A DNA stretch of 64,000 nucleotides, taken from contig NZ_CP116887.1 of assembly GCF_028421645.1 (NCBI RefSeq), positions 4,647,501 through 4,711,500 on the forward strand, written 5' to 3'. This document shows, one piece after another, positions 45,734 through 55,484 of this stretch. The position numbers were made by a program, and so were the translations under genes. The notes under the pieces were generated by a model that had not been told where the DNA came from, ran no database searches, and saw nothing but the letters and a program-made list of their open reading frames with translations. This DNA is from Aneurinibacillus sp. Ricciae_BoGa-3 (GTDB lineage: Bacteria; Bacillota; Bacilli; Aneurinibacillales; Aneurinibacillaceae). Position 1 is the first letter of the stretch, and each line of letters starts with the position of its first letter.

Positions 45734-46224
45734 TGTCTTTTCCTCCTAAAATATAATTTTTGCGGTCGTTTCTTTTGTATAGAAGCAAAACTTCTCTACG
45801 CGATAACTTTCCGCATTAACTTCTGGTTGAGAGTGTTGTCTTACGCTTGTGCCTTGAGCCCCTCTCCTGGTATGTACCTGTCTCTCCCCTCGGTTTGGAG
45901 AGTTACTCTTTATCTCTATTTAGGTATATATCATTAAAGAGGGAAGATGCAGCAATTTTTTTGTTATTATTTGCTACATAGGCTAGTATACAAAGCATTA
46001 CATAAGAAGTAAATACTAGATTTTGAAAAAATCGTTCAAACTTCCTTCTTTTGTACACCTTGCATACTATTAGACGTAAATCTTTTGAAAAGGTTGCACT
46101 GTGTTTAAAACTTTTTTGCAGACTTTCTCTCTGCACCCTGTATAACCCAGTGCATTTGATTTACACATATATAGACGACGTTTTTTGAAAAAGGTTGCGT
46201 GCTTCTAAAAAATTTTTTTAAAGG
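45734..46224 (-). promoter_or_regulatory. Long leader/promoter region of the S-layer-type gene
   Basis: 491 bases lack a supported gene. On the leftward strand, TTGTAT, 18 bases, TAATAA (about 45985-45956) is a candidate promoter. The following 200 bases include a self-complementary GGGGAGAGACAGG...CCAGGAGAGGGGC stretch and AGGAGG before the TTG start. Near 46205, AAAAAATTTTTTT may end the preceding wzy transcript. Long leaders with stable mRNA are common for S-layer genes. Confidence 0.5.
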
Positions 46225-47802
46225 CTAAAGCTCCTCTTCATAACCCGTGTTAAGTTCCTTTATTAGAGAAACACTGACCCCGAAAAGAATCCAGAATATC
46301 AGTGAGGTTCCGTTAATAGAATCATTAAAGAGTCCCTGAATCAAATATGCACACCAGCCGGCAAACAGTGCAGCGAGTATTTTTTCTTTCTCATTCGTAA
46401 TACGATAACGCAGAACCGAAAGGTATGCCCACATATGTCTGACCAATAGCCACAGAAAGGCCAACAGTGCAATAACTCCAGAACCAAAGGCAAGCCCAAG
46501 GTACATATTATGGGGCTTGTCAACAATCGTAGTGGCATCATGTAAATTCGATATCTTGTTAACATCGTTCTGAGGAAATTGATAAGCTAACGTATCCAAC
46601 CCGTAGCCTAATAATGGCCTGTGCTTTATCAATTCAATTGTATTTTTCCATATATAAGTACGTCCAGTACCTGCAGACCAGCCAGGCTGCGGCAGATTAA
46701 AATCGTCTTGTGGCGACGTAGCATCCGCTGCATAAACTTTTGAGAGGGCAAATGGTGAAATCTCAGCGGCTAACTCGGAGGTTGAGACTACCTGGCTGGA
46801 TGTAGGTGTACCGTCCGCCTTCTGGCCAGCAAAAAAACCAAATGTATTGGTCCAGACAGCGGGATTGTGTTGTTCCATCTGTATGTAGACACCACCATAC
46901 AGGACTAATGCGACAAGAAGGGTTGCAAATGAGTGACCGGGTGTCATCCCCGCAATAATTAAGATGACGACTATCGGTAGTAATACAATAAATGTTAAAA
47001 AGCCACTTGTGGACAAAGAAGTTAACAATAACGCAAACGATAGTATGGACATTGCAAGTGCGATCGTTTTATGTAATAAAGAAGATTCAAATAATGATTT
47101 CACCAAGGTAAGAACCAGAAAGACGGAAGCAATTCCGCTTACATAGTTTGGATTGTTCAGTGTGCTATTAAAAGCCGACCCACCTTTAATTGCACTAGCT
47201 TTGATTTCCGGAGGAAGAATTAAGGACTGTATAAAGGAATACTTAAGCAGGTTAACACCATAAAAATACAACAACCCAAGTACAGTATTTATAATAATGA
47301 CAGGGTACAGCGCGTAAAATAATGCCCTTAGTTTTTTTTCTGTGTACGCCACATTTGCCGCGATAAAGAACATCGCAAAATAGCAAAGATACGCGATAGT
47401 ACCCTCATGCCGATTATACTGTCCGAATAAACCAAGCGATTTATACGGAGCCACAACAGCAGAACATGCTATAAGGAGAAACAACAGGGCCAACGGAAGA
47501 TTCATATATCCTGCGGAAACTATATAGTCTTTTGCAAGTGTTTTATATAGAAAAAATCCGATGAGCAGCAGAGTCCCTATTACTAAAAAAATAAACTTAT
47601 AGTAAGTAAACACATCTGCCTTCATTGCAGTCTGCAGTATTGGGTCTCCGATAACCGGGCTAACATGAGACACTATTGCAGTTCTCGTGATCAAGGGGAT
47701 AATCAGTAACATTGCTATAAATATATTCGTGATATTTTTATCGACCGCTTTTTGCTGGTCAAGCATAAGCCTTTGATCGACGTTCAAATTCATTTTTGTC
47801 AT
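46225..47802 (-). CDS. Wzy/O-antigen-ligase-like membrane protein (possible O-OTase)
   Basis: A 525-aa protein with about 12 membrane segments and the Wzy_C pattern. The large outer loop (about 290-400) includes WSAGTGRTYIWKNTIELIKHRPLLGYGLDTLAYQFP and then DKPHNMYLGLAFGSG, with the conserved Arg/His-type positions. Such proteins polymerise or transfer lipid-linked glycans. In S-layer glycosylation clusters the related WsaB is the proposed oligosaccharide:protein transferase, and here the gene is the nearest glycan gene to the S-layer protein. Whether it is ligase, polymerase or OTase cannot be told from sequence. Confidence 0.85.
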   Translation of the reverse strand: MTKMNLNVDQRLMLDQQKAVDKNITNIFIAMLLIIPLITRTAIVSHVSPVIGDPILQTAMKADVFTYYKFIFLVIGTLLLIGFFLYKTLAKDYIVSAGYMNLPLALLFLLIACSAVVAPYKSLGLFGQYNRHEGTIAYLCYFAMFFIAANVAYTEKKLRALFYALYPVIIINTVLGLLYFYGVNLLKYSFIQSLILPPEIKASAIKGGSAFNSTLNNPNYVSGIASVFLVLTLVKSLFESSLLHKTIALAMSILSFALLLTSLSTSGFLTFIVLLPIVVILIIAGMTPGHSFATLLVALVLYGGVYIQMEQHNPAVWTNTFGFFAGQKADGTPTSSQVVSTSELAAEISPFALSKVYAADATSPQDDFNLPQPGWSAGTGRTYIWKNTIELIKHRPLLGYGLDTLAYQFPQNDVNKISNLHDATTIVDKPHNMYLGLAFGSGVIALLAFLWLLVRHMWAYLSVLRYRITNEKEKILAALFAGWCAYLIQGLFNDSINGTSLIFWILFGVSVSLIKELNTGYEEEL

Positions 47803-47836
47803 TTTCTCACTCCTAGCTCTCTAATTCAATTTGGTA

Positions 47837-48319
47837 CTATGATTTCTTTTTAAAAAATTGAGCAATTTCATTATTCAATGCCGGATCATTATTGATTTTT
47901 TTCGCTTGCACTGCATATGCTGTCGCTTTATCCACTTTACCTTCTCGTTTCAGCACTTCTGCATATTGGATAAGGTATCGAGCATCTTGAATAATAGCTG
48001 GACGTAACTCCCTCACCCGTCCATAATTATCATCCGCTTCCTTATACTTTCCCTGCATGTATAGACTCAGGCTATATTCCCATTGCAAAAGGTAACTATC
48101 AGGGTGAGTGTCAAGCAAGCTTTTATACAATTTTTCCGCTTCTCCAAACTTGTTTTGCTTCAACAAATTTTGCGCAGTTTGATGATCCTGTGAATCCTGG
48201 CTAAACTGCTGATTTTGATTTTGGCTCACTACGATGGTAATAACAATCAACACAATCGCGATACCAAGTAACGCGTAAACAACAAGGTTGCGTCTCTCCC
48301 CGGTCCATTCTTTACCCAC
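47837..48319 (-). CDS. Membrane-anchored TPR protein
   Basis: A 160-aa protein with one N-terminal membrane helix (LVVYALLGIAIVLIVITIVV, about 12-31). It has three TPR-like repeats (LLKQNKFGEAEKLYKSLLDTHPD, LSLYMQGKYKEADDNYGRVRELRP, VLKREGKVDKATAYAVQAKKINND). It lies 34 bases before the Wzy-like gene in the same direction. TPR partners often accompany Wzy-type ligases; an assembly role is inferred. Confidence 0.8.
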   Translation of the reverse strand: MGKEWTGERRNLVVYALLGIAIVLIVITIVVSQNQNQQFSQDSQDHQTAQNLLKQNKFGEAEKLYKSLLDTHPDSYLLQWEYSLSLYMQGKYKEADDNYGRVRELRPAIIQDARYLIQYAEVLKREGKVDKATAYAVQAKKINNDPALNNEIAQFFKKKS

Positions 48320-48370
48320 GTCAATCTCCTCCGTTAAACATATAAGTAAGATTACAAACTAATATTATAT

Positions 48371-48399
48371 AAAAAAGACTAGATTTTTGATGTCTAGCC
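48371..48399 (-). terminator. Weak terminator after the sugar-transferase gene
   Basis: CTAGA (48379-48383) pairs with TCTAG (48393-48397), and six T residues follow on the leftward transcript. The stem is short. Confidence 0.4.
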
Positions 48400-48410
48400 C
48401 CTGATAACTA

Positions 48411-49871
48411 TTACTTTTTATATTTTATATCAGTTAAATATCCATAATTAAAACTTTTTACAAGCTCTTCTCTTTGTTTTGCATCCTTTTTTGTAACACC
48501 TGCAGCCTGCTCTCCACGAAAAACAACAAAAAGGGTTTGCAACAAAATTTTAATATCCAGTCCAAAGGAATAGCCTCTTACATACATAAGGTCAAAGCGC
48601 AATTTATCCTCGGCTGTTGTGCTGTATTTTGCCATCACCTGAGCAAGACCTGTAATGCCTGGTTTCACAGACATCCGGTAAGAGTAGTCGGCCAGCGTTT
48701 TTTGGAATTGCTGGATAAAGAAAGAGCGCTCTGGCCTGGGCCCCACCAGACTCATGTCTCCCTTAAACACATTAAATAGCTGAGGAATTTCATCCAATCG
48801 CGTTGCCCTGATCCAACTGCCAAAACGGGTTATACGCGGGTCTTTACTTGTTGCGAGCACAGGGCCTGATATTTTTTCAGCATTATTTACCATACTTCTA
48901 AACTTATAGATTGTATAAGGAACACCATTTCTCCCCAGGCGTTCTTGTTTGAAAATCACAGGTCCAGGTGAGGTATACCGAACGCCCAATCCTACCAATA
49001 ACATTACAGGACTCAGTAAAACCAGAAGCAACCCTGAAAAGACCAAATCAAAAATCCTTTTTGTAAATAACTGCGCAGGCGTTAACTTAGGTGGTTGAAT
49101 TGACAATACAAGCAAATCATCAATCTGCTGTGACTCAGCTCCTAGAATAAATAACTCATAAAGTTCAGGCACTACCAATACTTCTTTGCCATATTTCGCA
49201 CAAAAGCTGATGATTTCAGCTTTTTCTTGCCGATGAACATTTGCCCCTATAAGTACAACATCTGCGCTATCTATTCTACTTTTGCTAGTCTTCCAATCAT
49301 TAAGCAAAATAAAATCCTTCACAATGAACCAACCTACAGCATGCCTGAGAAACTTTTCCACAAGATTAAGACCGTTTTCCAGTTCTGCATCGATAATCAC
49401 TACTTGTCTTTTCCCATAAAATCTTTTGGCAAAATACCAAATCGATGTCCGGCTAATTGCAAACGCAAAAACTTGCACCGCAGCTGCTACAATTAATACG
49501 CTTCGTGGAAAAGCAAATCCACGATACCAGAAAGTAATTGCCATGGTGATGAGAGAAAGGCTTATAATTGAAAGGAAAATTGCTGACAGCAGGTGGGTTA
49601 AGCTTTTACGACGCCAGTTCGAATAGAGATCAAACATATAAAAAATGATAAAAGCAACAGCAGAAATCCAAGGAATCAGATGAATATAGGGGTCTAAATT
49701 ATTCTGTGGAATAAGAGTACCAAAAAGTTTAACCTTAAAAGGAGCAGAGTTCTCTTCTTCGCTCCAGACGAATTTCACCCAAAATGAAACAATAAATCCT
49801 ATATTCACTAAAAATATATCAAAAAGCGCCAGTATAACCTTATAAAAGCGCATGCGATAATCACCTGGCAT
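48411..49871 (-). CDS. Initiating polyprenyl-phosphate sugar-1-phosphate transferase
   Basis: A 486-aa enzyme that starts glycan assembly by moving a hexose-1-phosphate from a UDP-sugar to undecaprenyl phosphate. Four to five N-terminal membrane helices and a CoA_binding_3-like middle are followed by the Bac_transf catalytic domain (about 275-470). Its motifs are KRIFDLVFSGLLLVLLSPVML, GPVIFKQERLGRNG, YKFRSM, RLDEIPQLFNVFKGDMSLVGPRPE and KPGITGLAQV. It corresponds to WsaP/WbaP in S-layer clusters (Gal or Glc not decidable). A 114-base gap upstream suggests its own promoter. Confidence 0.92.
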   Translation of the reverse strand: MPGDYRMRFYKVILALFDIFLVNIGFIVSFWVKFVWSEEENSAPFKVKLFGTLIPQNNLDPYIHLIPWISAVAFIIFYMFDLYSNWRRKSLTHLLSAIFLSIISLSLITMAITFWYRGFAFPRSVLIVAAAVQVFAFAISRTSIWYFAKRFYGKRQVVIIDAELENGLNLVEKFLRHAVGWFIVKDFILLNDWKTSKSRIDSADVVLIGANVHRQEKAEIISFCAKYGKEVLVVPELYELFILGAESQQIDDLLVLSIQPPKLTPAQLFTKRIFDLVFSGLLLVLLSPVMLLVGLGVRYTSPGPVIFKQERLGRNGVPYTIYKFRSMVNNAEKISGPVLATSKDPRITRFGSWIRATRLDEIPQLFNVFKGDMSLVGPRPERSFFIQQFQKTLADYSYRMSVKPGITGLAQVMAKYSTTAEDKLRFDLMYVRGYSFGLDIKILLQTLFVVFRGEQAAGVTKKDAKQREELVKSFNYGYLTDIKYKK

Positions 49872-49985
49872 GTGCTGATTCCCCCTGCCTGTTACTTGTT
49901 CGTTCTTAGTCCACCTACAATATTACTTTACCTTTGTAAAAATTTCATTAAATTCAAGCGAAAATTATCGAATTATATGCTAATC

Positions 49986-51095
49986 CTAAAGATAAATGTT
50001 CTCTTCTACTGATTCATACACAGCCACCGTTTTTTTAAGCATAGTTGTATCGGTAAAATACTTTAGGTAGCGTTCTCGTCCAGCCATTCCCATGTTCATG
50101 CGAAGCTGCGGATTGCCTGTGAGCAGTTCTAACTTACTTTTTAGTTTCTCACTATCGCCCCTGGGAATTAAAAAACCAGTAACACCATCAATTACAGCTT
50201 CTTTTACTCCCCCTACATCAGAAGCAATTACAGGTAGACTCGCCCGCATCGCTTCAAGAATACTGATCGGAAACCCTTCATAATTGGAGATCAGCAAAAA
50301 GATGTCGCTTTTCACCAATAAATCAGGAACGTCTCTTCTAGGCCCCAGAAAGGATACCATTTCATTTACATTTAATTGGCTGGCTAGTTGCTTAGTTGAT
50401 TCAAGTAGCTCACCTTGACCGACCAAATCGAACTTCAAATCTGAACCAGGCAGCATCTTATGAACAGCCTGCAATAGAGTGCCATAATCTTTCTGTGTGG
50501 AAAACCTAGCTACCATAATGCACTTGATTTTAGATGCATCCTTAACCGATTGATGGGGATAAGCATCGGGAATTCCGTTATGGATGGCAATTAATTTATT
50601 TGGATCTCCAACGTTTTTTTCTAAAGCAATATGCCTGTCGTATTCTGATACACATATTATCTTACTTGTATAACGGGCCATGAAGCGCTCAATGGGGAGG
50701 AAAATCCGTTGCCGGGAAACTGATACCCCTTCTGTAAAAGCCCACCCGTGTGCAGTAAAAATAGCGGGTATTCCAGTTAATCTGCCTGCTATTCTTCCTA
50801 CGATCCCTGCTTTAGAAGAGTGGAGATGGATAATATCCGGTTTTATTTTTTTTAATATCGCAACCGTATCCTTTATTGCCGCTACATCTTTAAAAGGATC
50901 AATCGGCTGAACCAGATTTGATACAATTGTTACCGGAATATCAATTTGCCTGGTTTTATCAGCAAGCAACCCTTGTTCACCGATGATAAGACAGCACTCA
51001 TGCCGGGTATGGCTCTTAATAAATTTCATAATATCGTAGAGGTGAGCCTGCGCTCCCCCCCAATCAGAACGTGTGATGATATAGGCAATTTTCAT
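49986..51095 (-). CDS. Family 4 glycosyltransferase
   Basis: A 369-aa retaining GT-B glycosyltransferase. The N-terminal domain contains WGGAQAHLYDIMKFI and HLHSSKAGIVGRIAGRLTGIPAIFTAHGWAF. The nucleotide-sugar domain has the EX7E motif EGFPISILEAMRASLPVIASDVGGVKEAV (about 275-303). The ATG at 51095 (MKIAYIITRSDWGG) is preferred; an earlier frame start at 51119 is also possible behind AGGGA. It is the last gene of the rml-containing run. The sugar is unknown. Confidence 0.9.
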   Translation of the reverse strand: MKIAYIITRSDWGGAQAHLYDIMKFIKSHTRHECCLIIGEQGLLADKTRQIDIPVTIVSNLVQPIDPFKDVAAIKDTVAILKKIKPDIIHLHSSKAGIVGRIAGRLTGIPAIFTAHGWAFTEGVSVSRQRIFLPIERFMARYTSKIICVSEYDRHIALEKNVGDPNKLIAIHNGIPDAYPHQSVKDASKIKCIMVARFSTQKDYGTLLQAVHKMLPGSDLKFDLVGQGELLESTKQLASQLNVNEMVSFLGPRRDVPDLLVKSDIFLLISNYEGFPISILEAMRASLPVIASDVGGVKEAVIDGVTGFLIPRGDSEKLKSKLELLTGNPQLRMNMGMAGRERYLKYFTDTTMLKKTVAVYESVEENIYL

Positions 51096-51128
51096 AGCGT
51101 GTACATTCCCTGCTAACATAATTTCTGG

Positions 51129-52046
51129 CTAAATTCTATTGAAAAGGATAAGTATCTTTAAGACAAACGTATCTACCTTTGATTGCCTGTAGACATTACG
51201 TTCACAGGCATACCATAAACGCTGTATAAAAGTCCGCCTATTATTTACAAATCGATCTAGGAATTCTGCCTTATTCTGAGGAAGCTGCTGAGCAAATATA
51301 CGCTGAAATTCTTTAGCCTGTTGTGATAGTCGCAGCCGTCTTCCTCTTCTATAGAAGCCCTTGATTCTCGCAACCCACCTCTGCAGAAAATCCACCTTGG
51401 CTCCGACTGAGTTGGAACCGTGCTGACGGTAGTACAGCTGGGGCCTTTTATCGTATACAACCTTTCCAAAAGCCGATACTACGAGATACACCCACCAATC
51501 ATGCATAATAATGCTTGAGGGATGGGGTAGCTGCTTCAGCAAAAAATCCCTCGCTGCCCGGTTGACTATAATCGTGCAGCCTGTCGCAATATTTTGTACC
51601 AAAGCATTTGCAAAAGATGGTCCACGATGAGGTACAGGCATTTGCCCTAAAGTGGAAAGCTTTACATCCACGATTTCCAGCTGCGAACAGTACATCACGG
51701 GCATATCTTCAGGTAGCGAGTCTATCATTGCAATACCGTTCAAAAGCTTATCCTTGAACCAAACATCGTCTTGATCACAGAAAGCAAAATAACTCGCTTC
51801 AGCGGACGATTTCATCAGCAGTTCAAGAAAACTGGCCACTACTCCGATATTGTTTTCAGGCATAATACCTATCCTGTTATTTCCCCACGTATAGTTCTGT
51901 AAAATGGGTAGCGTCTTATCAGTTGAGCCATCATCCCGTATCAATATTTCACTTTCAGGGTAACTTTGTGATAATAGGCTGTCTATCTGTTCCGCAACAT
52001 ACTTCTCGCCATTATAAGTAGAGAGTAAAATTTGAACTTTTTTCAT
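51129..52046 (-). CDS. Family 2 glycosyltransferase (rhamnosyltransferase-like)
   Basis: A 305-aa GT-A enzyme. It shows VQILLSTYNGEKYVAEQIDSLLSQSYP (1-30), DDGSTD and the metal-binding FCDQDDVWFKDKL (about 95). The later GxxII..HDWW motif resembles RfbF/WsaC-type rhamnosyltransferases. It lies 31 bases after rmlD in the same direction, consistent with use of dTDP-L-rhamnose, though the donor is inferred. Confidence 0.88.
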   Translation of the reverse strand: MKKVQILLSTYNGEKYVAEQIDSLLSQSYPESEILIRDDGSTDKTLPILQNYTWGNNRIGIMPENNIGVVASFLELLMKSSAEASYFAFCDQDDVWFKDKLLNGIAMIDSLPEDMPVMYCSQLEIVDVKLSTLGQMPVPHRGPSFANALVQNIATGCTIIVNRAARDFLLKQLPHPSSIIMHDWWVYLVVSAFGKVVYDKRPQLYYRQHGSNSVGAKVDFLQRWVARIKGFYRRGRRLRLSQQAKEFQRIFAQQLPQNKAEFLDRFVNNRRTFIQRLWYACERNVYRQSKVDTFVLKILILFNRI

Positions 52047-52077
52047 TAGACCTCTCCCATAAACGATTGAAAGAGTC

Positions 52078-52926
52078 CTAGTCTTCCCGGATTTCTTCCA
52101 TAAAAGAACGCAGTCCAGCCTGCCAGGAAGGAAGATCCGGCAGCCTATTTAACCGAATCATCATATGGTCCATCACAGAATATGCCGGGCGTGGTGCTGG
52201 ACGGGGAAATTCCGCCGTTGTGACTGGATTTACTTTAATATCTTTCCCAGCTAATTCAAAGATTTCACGGGCAAACTCATACCATGAACAATGACCACTA
52301 TCTGAAACATGGTATGTCCCATAGCATTCCGTCTCCATTATTTGCAGAATAAAGCGAGCTAAATCCACCGTATATGTAGGGGATCCAACCTGATCAAAGA
52401 CAACATTTAACTCCGACCTCGTTTCCGCTAGCTTAAGCATGGTCTTCACGAAATTCTGGCCGTGTTTTCCATACACCCATGATGTCCGCAGAATAAAATA
52501 GTGCTTACAGAAGTCGCGGACGAATACTTCACCTGCCAACTTCGATTTGCCATACATCGTTAGAGGATCCGTAGAATCAAATTCACGATATGGGGTTTCG
52601 ACATCACCTCTAAACACATAATCAGTGCTAATATGAACCAGCTTGGCCTTCACTTTATCCGCCGCTATCGCGATGTTTCGTGTGCCTATAGCATTCACAA
52701 GATAAGCCTGGTCCACTTGTTCTTCTGCTGCATCTACTTTCGTATAGGCAGCCGTGTGCACGATCACGTCTGGCTTCATTTCACTTATGGTAGAAATAGT
52801 TTCTTTTAAAAGCGTAATGTCTAGTTGATCTCTTCCGAGTGCATAAACCTCATGGCCCTGTTCCTGTAGAATCCGAGCGACATCTGTCCCAAGCTGTCCT
52901 TTCCCACCCGTAATAAGAACTTTCAT
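52078..52926 (-). CDS. rfbD: dTDP-4-dehydrorhamnose reductase
   Basis: A 282-aa NAD(P)H-dependent reductase, the last step to dTDP-L-rhamnose. The Rossmann motif is TGGKGQLGTDVA (residues 6-17), and the SDR catalytic Tyr-Lys pair is MYGKSKLAGE (about 128). Conserved TDYVF and RTSWVYG are also seen. The start codon directly follows the rfbB stop (TAGATG), so translation is coupled. Confidence 0.95.
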   Translation of the reverse strand: MKVLITGGKGQLGTDVARILQEQGHEVYALGRDQLDITLLKETISTISEMKPDVIVHTAAYTKVDAAEEQVDQAYLVNAIGTRNIAIAADKVKAKLVHISTDYVFRGDVETPYREFDSTDPLTMYGKSKLAGEVFVRDFCKHYFILRTSWVYGKHGQNFVKTMLKLAETRSELNVVFDQVGSPTYTVDLARFILQIMETECYGTYHVSDSGHCSWYEFAREIFELAGKDIKVNPVTTAEFPRPAPRPAYSVMDHMMIRLNRLPDLPSWQAGLRSFMEEIRED

Positions 52927-53949
52927 CTACTCAACCCCGTTTACACGTGTGTCATACTGCTTGGCATAATAGTCTACGTAATCACCTGTAATAATACGTT
53001 GCCACCATTCTTGATTGTCTAAGTACCATTGAATGGTTTTGACAATCCCCGATTCAAAGTCATACTTGGGTTCCCATCCTAATTCTATTTTAATCTTTGT
53101 GGCATCGATCGCATAGCGCCGATCATGTCCTGGACGGTCGGTTACAAATCGAATCAAGCTTTCCGGTTTCCCTAATTCGGATAAAACCCGCTTTACAATT
53201 TCCAAATTGGTCCGCTCGTTATTACCGCCTACATTGTATACTTCACCGGGTTCGCCTTTATGAATAACGAGATCAATAGCCGCGCAGTGATCCTCTACAT
53301 ATAACCAATCCCTTACATTAAGACCGTCGCCATATACAGGCAGCTCCTTATCATGTAAAGCATTGATAATCATAAGTGGAATTAATTTTTCAGGAAAATG
53401 AAAGGGTCCATAATTATTGGAACAGCGCGTGATATTAATCGGAAGGCCGTATGTCTCGTGGTAAGCGCGGACAAGCAAATCCGCACCAGCTTTGCTGGAT
53501 GAATAGGGACTGTTCGGGGCTAGCGGCGTTTCTTCCGTAAACAAGCCTGTCTCCCCCAGCGTTCCATACACTTCATCCGTGGATACTTGCAGATATTTTT
53601 TAACTTTATATTTTTTGGCTGCGTCCAGCAATACCTGAGTGCCCAGAATATTCGTTTTCACAAAGGCTTCTGGATCGGTAATGCTTCGGTCAACGTGGGA
53701 CTCAGCTGCAAAATTCACAATCACATCTACTTTATCGGATACAACAGAATCAACGAATGCCCGATCAGTTATATCGCCTTTTATAAAAGTATAATTTGAC
53801 TTGGTTTCAACCTTTTTCAAATTCTCCAAATTACCCGCATAGGTAAGCGCATCAAGGATTACAAATTCATAATCGGGGTATTTATCTACCATATAGTTCA
53901 CAAAGTTACTTCCGATAAATCCGGCTCCACCTGTAATTAATATTTTCAT
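52927..53949 (-). CDS. rfbB: dTDP-glucose 4,6-dehydratase
   Basis: A 340-aa extended SDR enzyme, second step of the pathway. The NAD motif is TGGAGFIGSNFVNY (6-19). The catalytic T-D-E is seen in STDEVYG (about 123), and the Tyr-Lys pair in NSPYSSSKAGAD (about 150). The characteristic RCSNNYGPFHFPEKLIPL and RDWLYVEDHC follow. Full length, between rfbC and rfbD. Confidence 0.96.
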   Translation of the reverse strand: MKILITGGAGFIGSNFVNYMVDKYPDYEFVILDALTYAGNLENLKKVETKSNYTFIKGDITDRAFVDSVVSDKVDVIVNFAAESHVDRSITDPEAFVKTNILGTQVLLDAAKKYKVKKYLQVSTDEVYGTLGETGLFTEETPLAPNSPYSSSKAGADLLVRAYHETYGLPINITRCSNNYGPFHFPEKLIPLMIINALHDKELPVYGDGLNVRDWLYVEDHCAAIDLVIHKGEPGEVYNVGGNNERTNLEIVKRVLSELGKPESLIRFVTDRPGHDRRYAIDATKIKIELGWEPKYDFESGIVKTIQWYLDNQEWWQRIITGDYVDYYAKQYDTRVNGVE

Positions 53950-53963
53950 GGTTGTATATACTC

Positions 53964-54512
53964 CTATTTAAAGTTGATTTCTGCGTCTTTTAGCAAAGGA
54001 TGAATCTTATCTTTTGCTGAGAGTACAGGGTTTGAGGTTGGCCAATCGATATTTAATGTGGGATCATTCCACAGTATCCCCCTGTCATTCTCTGGCGAAT
54101 AGTATTCATCGACTTTATAAGCCACAACCGTGTTAGGTGCAAGCGTACAAAAACCATGTGCAAAACCTTTTGGTACAAGAAGCTGTCTTTTGTTATGCTC
54201 GTTCAAAATAAAACCCTGCCACTGTCCGAAAGTGGAGGAGCTTTTACGAATATCAACAATCACATCATAAATCGCTCCCTGCAGTACACGTACAAGCTTT
54301 GTTTGTGCTTTGGGATTTAATTGATAGTGCAATCCCCGAATCACCCCAACTTCAGCTGAAAGCGATTGATTGTCCTGCACAAATTCAAAATCGAGCCCTA
54401 TTTCAGAGAAAACTTGCTTGTTGTAGCTTTCCATAAAGTAACCACGCGCATCTCCAAAAATCTTAGGTTCTAGAAGAATCACATCGTTTAGTTTTGTTTC
54501 TATTACATTCAT
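53964..54512 (-). CDS. rfbC: dTDP-4-dehydrorhamnose 3,5-epimerase
   Basis: A 182-aa cupin-type epimerase, third step. The catalytic His is in GVIRGLHYQLNP (about 60), and the substrate-binding GDARGYFMESYN and VPKGFAHGF segments are present. Normal length. It is tightly packed between rfbA and rfbB. Confidence 0.95.
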   Translation of the reverse strand: MNVIETKLNDVILLEPKIFGDARGYFMESYNKQVFSEIGLDFEFVQDNQSLSAEVGVIRGLHYQLNPKAQTKLVRVLQGAIYDVIVDIRKSSSTFGQWQGFILNEHNKRQLLVPKGFAHGFCTLAPNTVVAYKVDEYYSPENDRGILWNDPTLNIDWPTSNPVLSAKDKIHPLLKDAEINFK

Positions 54513-54518
54513 CGCCTA

Positions 54519-55409
54519 TCACCCCTTTGTTATTAACTCTTTAGGCCGGTTAGCAAGAGAAAGCAGATACTGACCATATTCGTTTTTCATCAACGGTTCG
54601 GCTAGCCGCAGTAAATCTTCACGCGAGATGTATTCCATACGATAAGCGATTTCTTCAAGGCAAGCGACCTTTAAACTCTGACGTTTTTCAATCGTTTCAA
54701 TAAAATGAGAGGCCTGTAAAAGTGATTCATGCGTCCCTGTATCAAGCCAGGCGAAGCCGCGGCCAAGCAGTTCCACTTCAAGTTCTCCCATCTCTAAATA
54801 GGCTTTGTTAACATCGGTAATCTCAAGCTCACCGCGGGAAGATGGCATAATATTTTTCGCAATATCTACTACACGGTTATCATAAAAATATAGCCCTGTT
54901 ACTGCAAAGCTTGATTTAGGTTCTTCAGGTTTTTCCTCAATTGAAATAACTTTACCCGCTTCGTTAAATTCAACAACACCAAACCGCTCAGGATCTTTAA
55001 CATTGTAACCGAAGACAGTCGCCCCAGACTCCTTTTTAGCTACTCGCTGCAGCATTTTGGTAAGTCCGCCACCATAGAAAATGTTGTCACCAAGGATAAG
55101 CGCGACACTGTCATCACCAATGAAATCCTCTCCGATGATAAAAGCTTGGGCAAGTCCATCCGGAGATGGTTGAACTGTATACGAAAGTGAAACTCCTAAA
55201 TTGCTGCCATCACCCAGTAGTTGTTCGAATCGCGGCGTGTCATCAGGAGTTGAGATAATAAGGATTTCTTGAATACCTGCAAGCATTAATATAGATAATG
55301 GATAGTATATCATTGGTTTGTCATAAACCGGTAAGAGTTGCTTTGATACAGTTTTTGTTAGGGGGTAGAGGCGTGTGCCACTTCCTCCTGCAAGTATAAT
55401 TCCTTTCAT
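54519..55409 (-). CDS. rfbA: Glucose-1-phosphate thymidylyltransferase
   Basis: A 296-aa nucleotidyltransferase making dTDP-glucose. The signature is [37 protein letters not shown] (3-39), with the catalytic Asp in [12 protein letters not shown] (about 110). The ATG at 55409 is chosen, 9 bases from GGGATGG; a GTG at 55415 is possible. First gene of the rfbACBD block. Confidence 0.96.
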   Translation of the reverse strand: MKGIILAGGSGTRLYPLTKTVSKQLLPVYDKPMIYYPLSILMLAGIQEILIISTPDDTPRFEQLLGDGSNLGVSLSYTVQPSPDGLAQAFIIGEDFIGDDSVALILGDNIFYGGGLTKMLQRVAKKESGATVFGYNVKDPERFGVVEFNEAGKVISIEEKPEEPKSSFAVTGLYFYDNRVVDIAKNIMPSSRGELEITDVNKAYLEMGELEVELLGRGFAWLDTGTHESLLQASHFIETIEKRQSLKVACLEEIAYRMEYISREDLLRLAEPLMKNEYGQYLLSLANRPKELITKG

Positions 55410-55484
55410 ATTCACACCATCCCTTATTACTCGCCTCGAGAAATATAACTTGTGGCTAGTTAATAAAAATTACTTTCAACTCAG

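Noticed and set aside
45903..46136. 77-codon frame upstream of the S-layer-type gene
   Set aside because: Basic, motif-free translation in a region better explained as promoter and leader.
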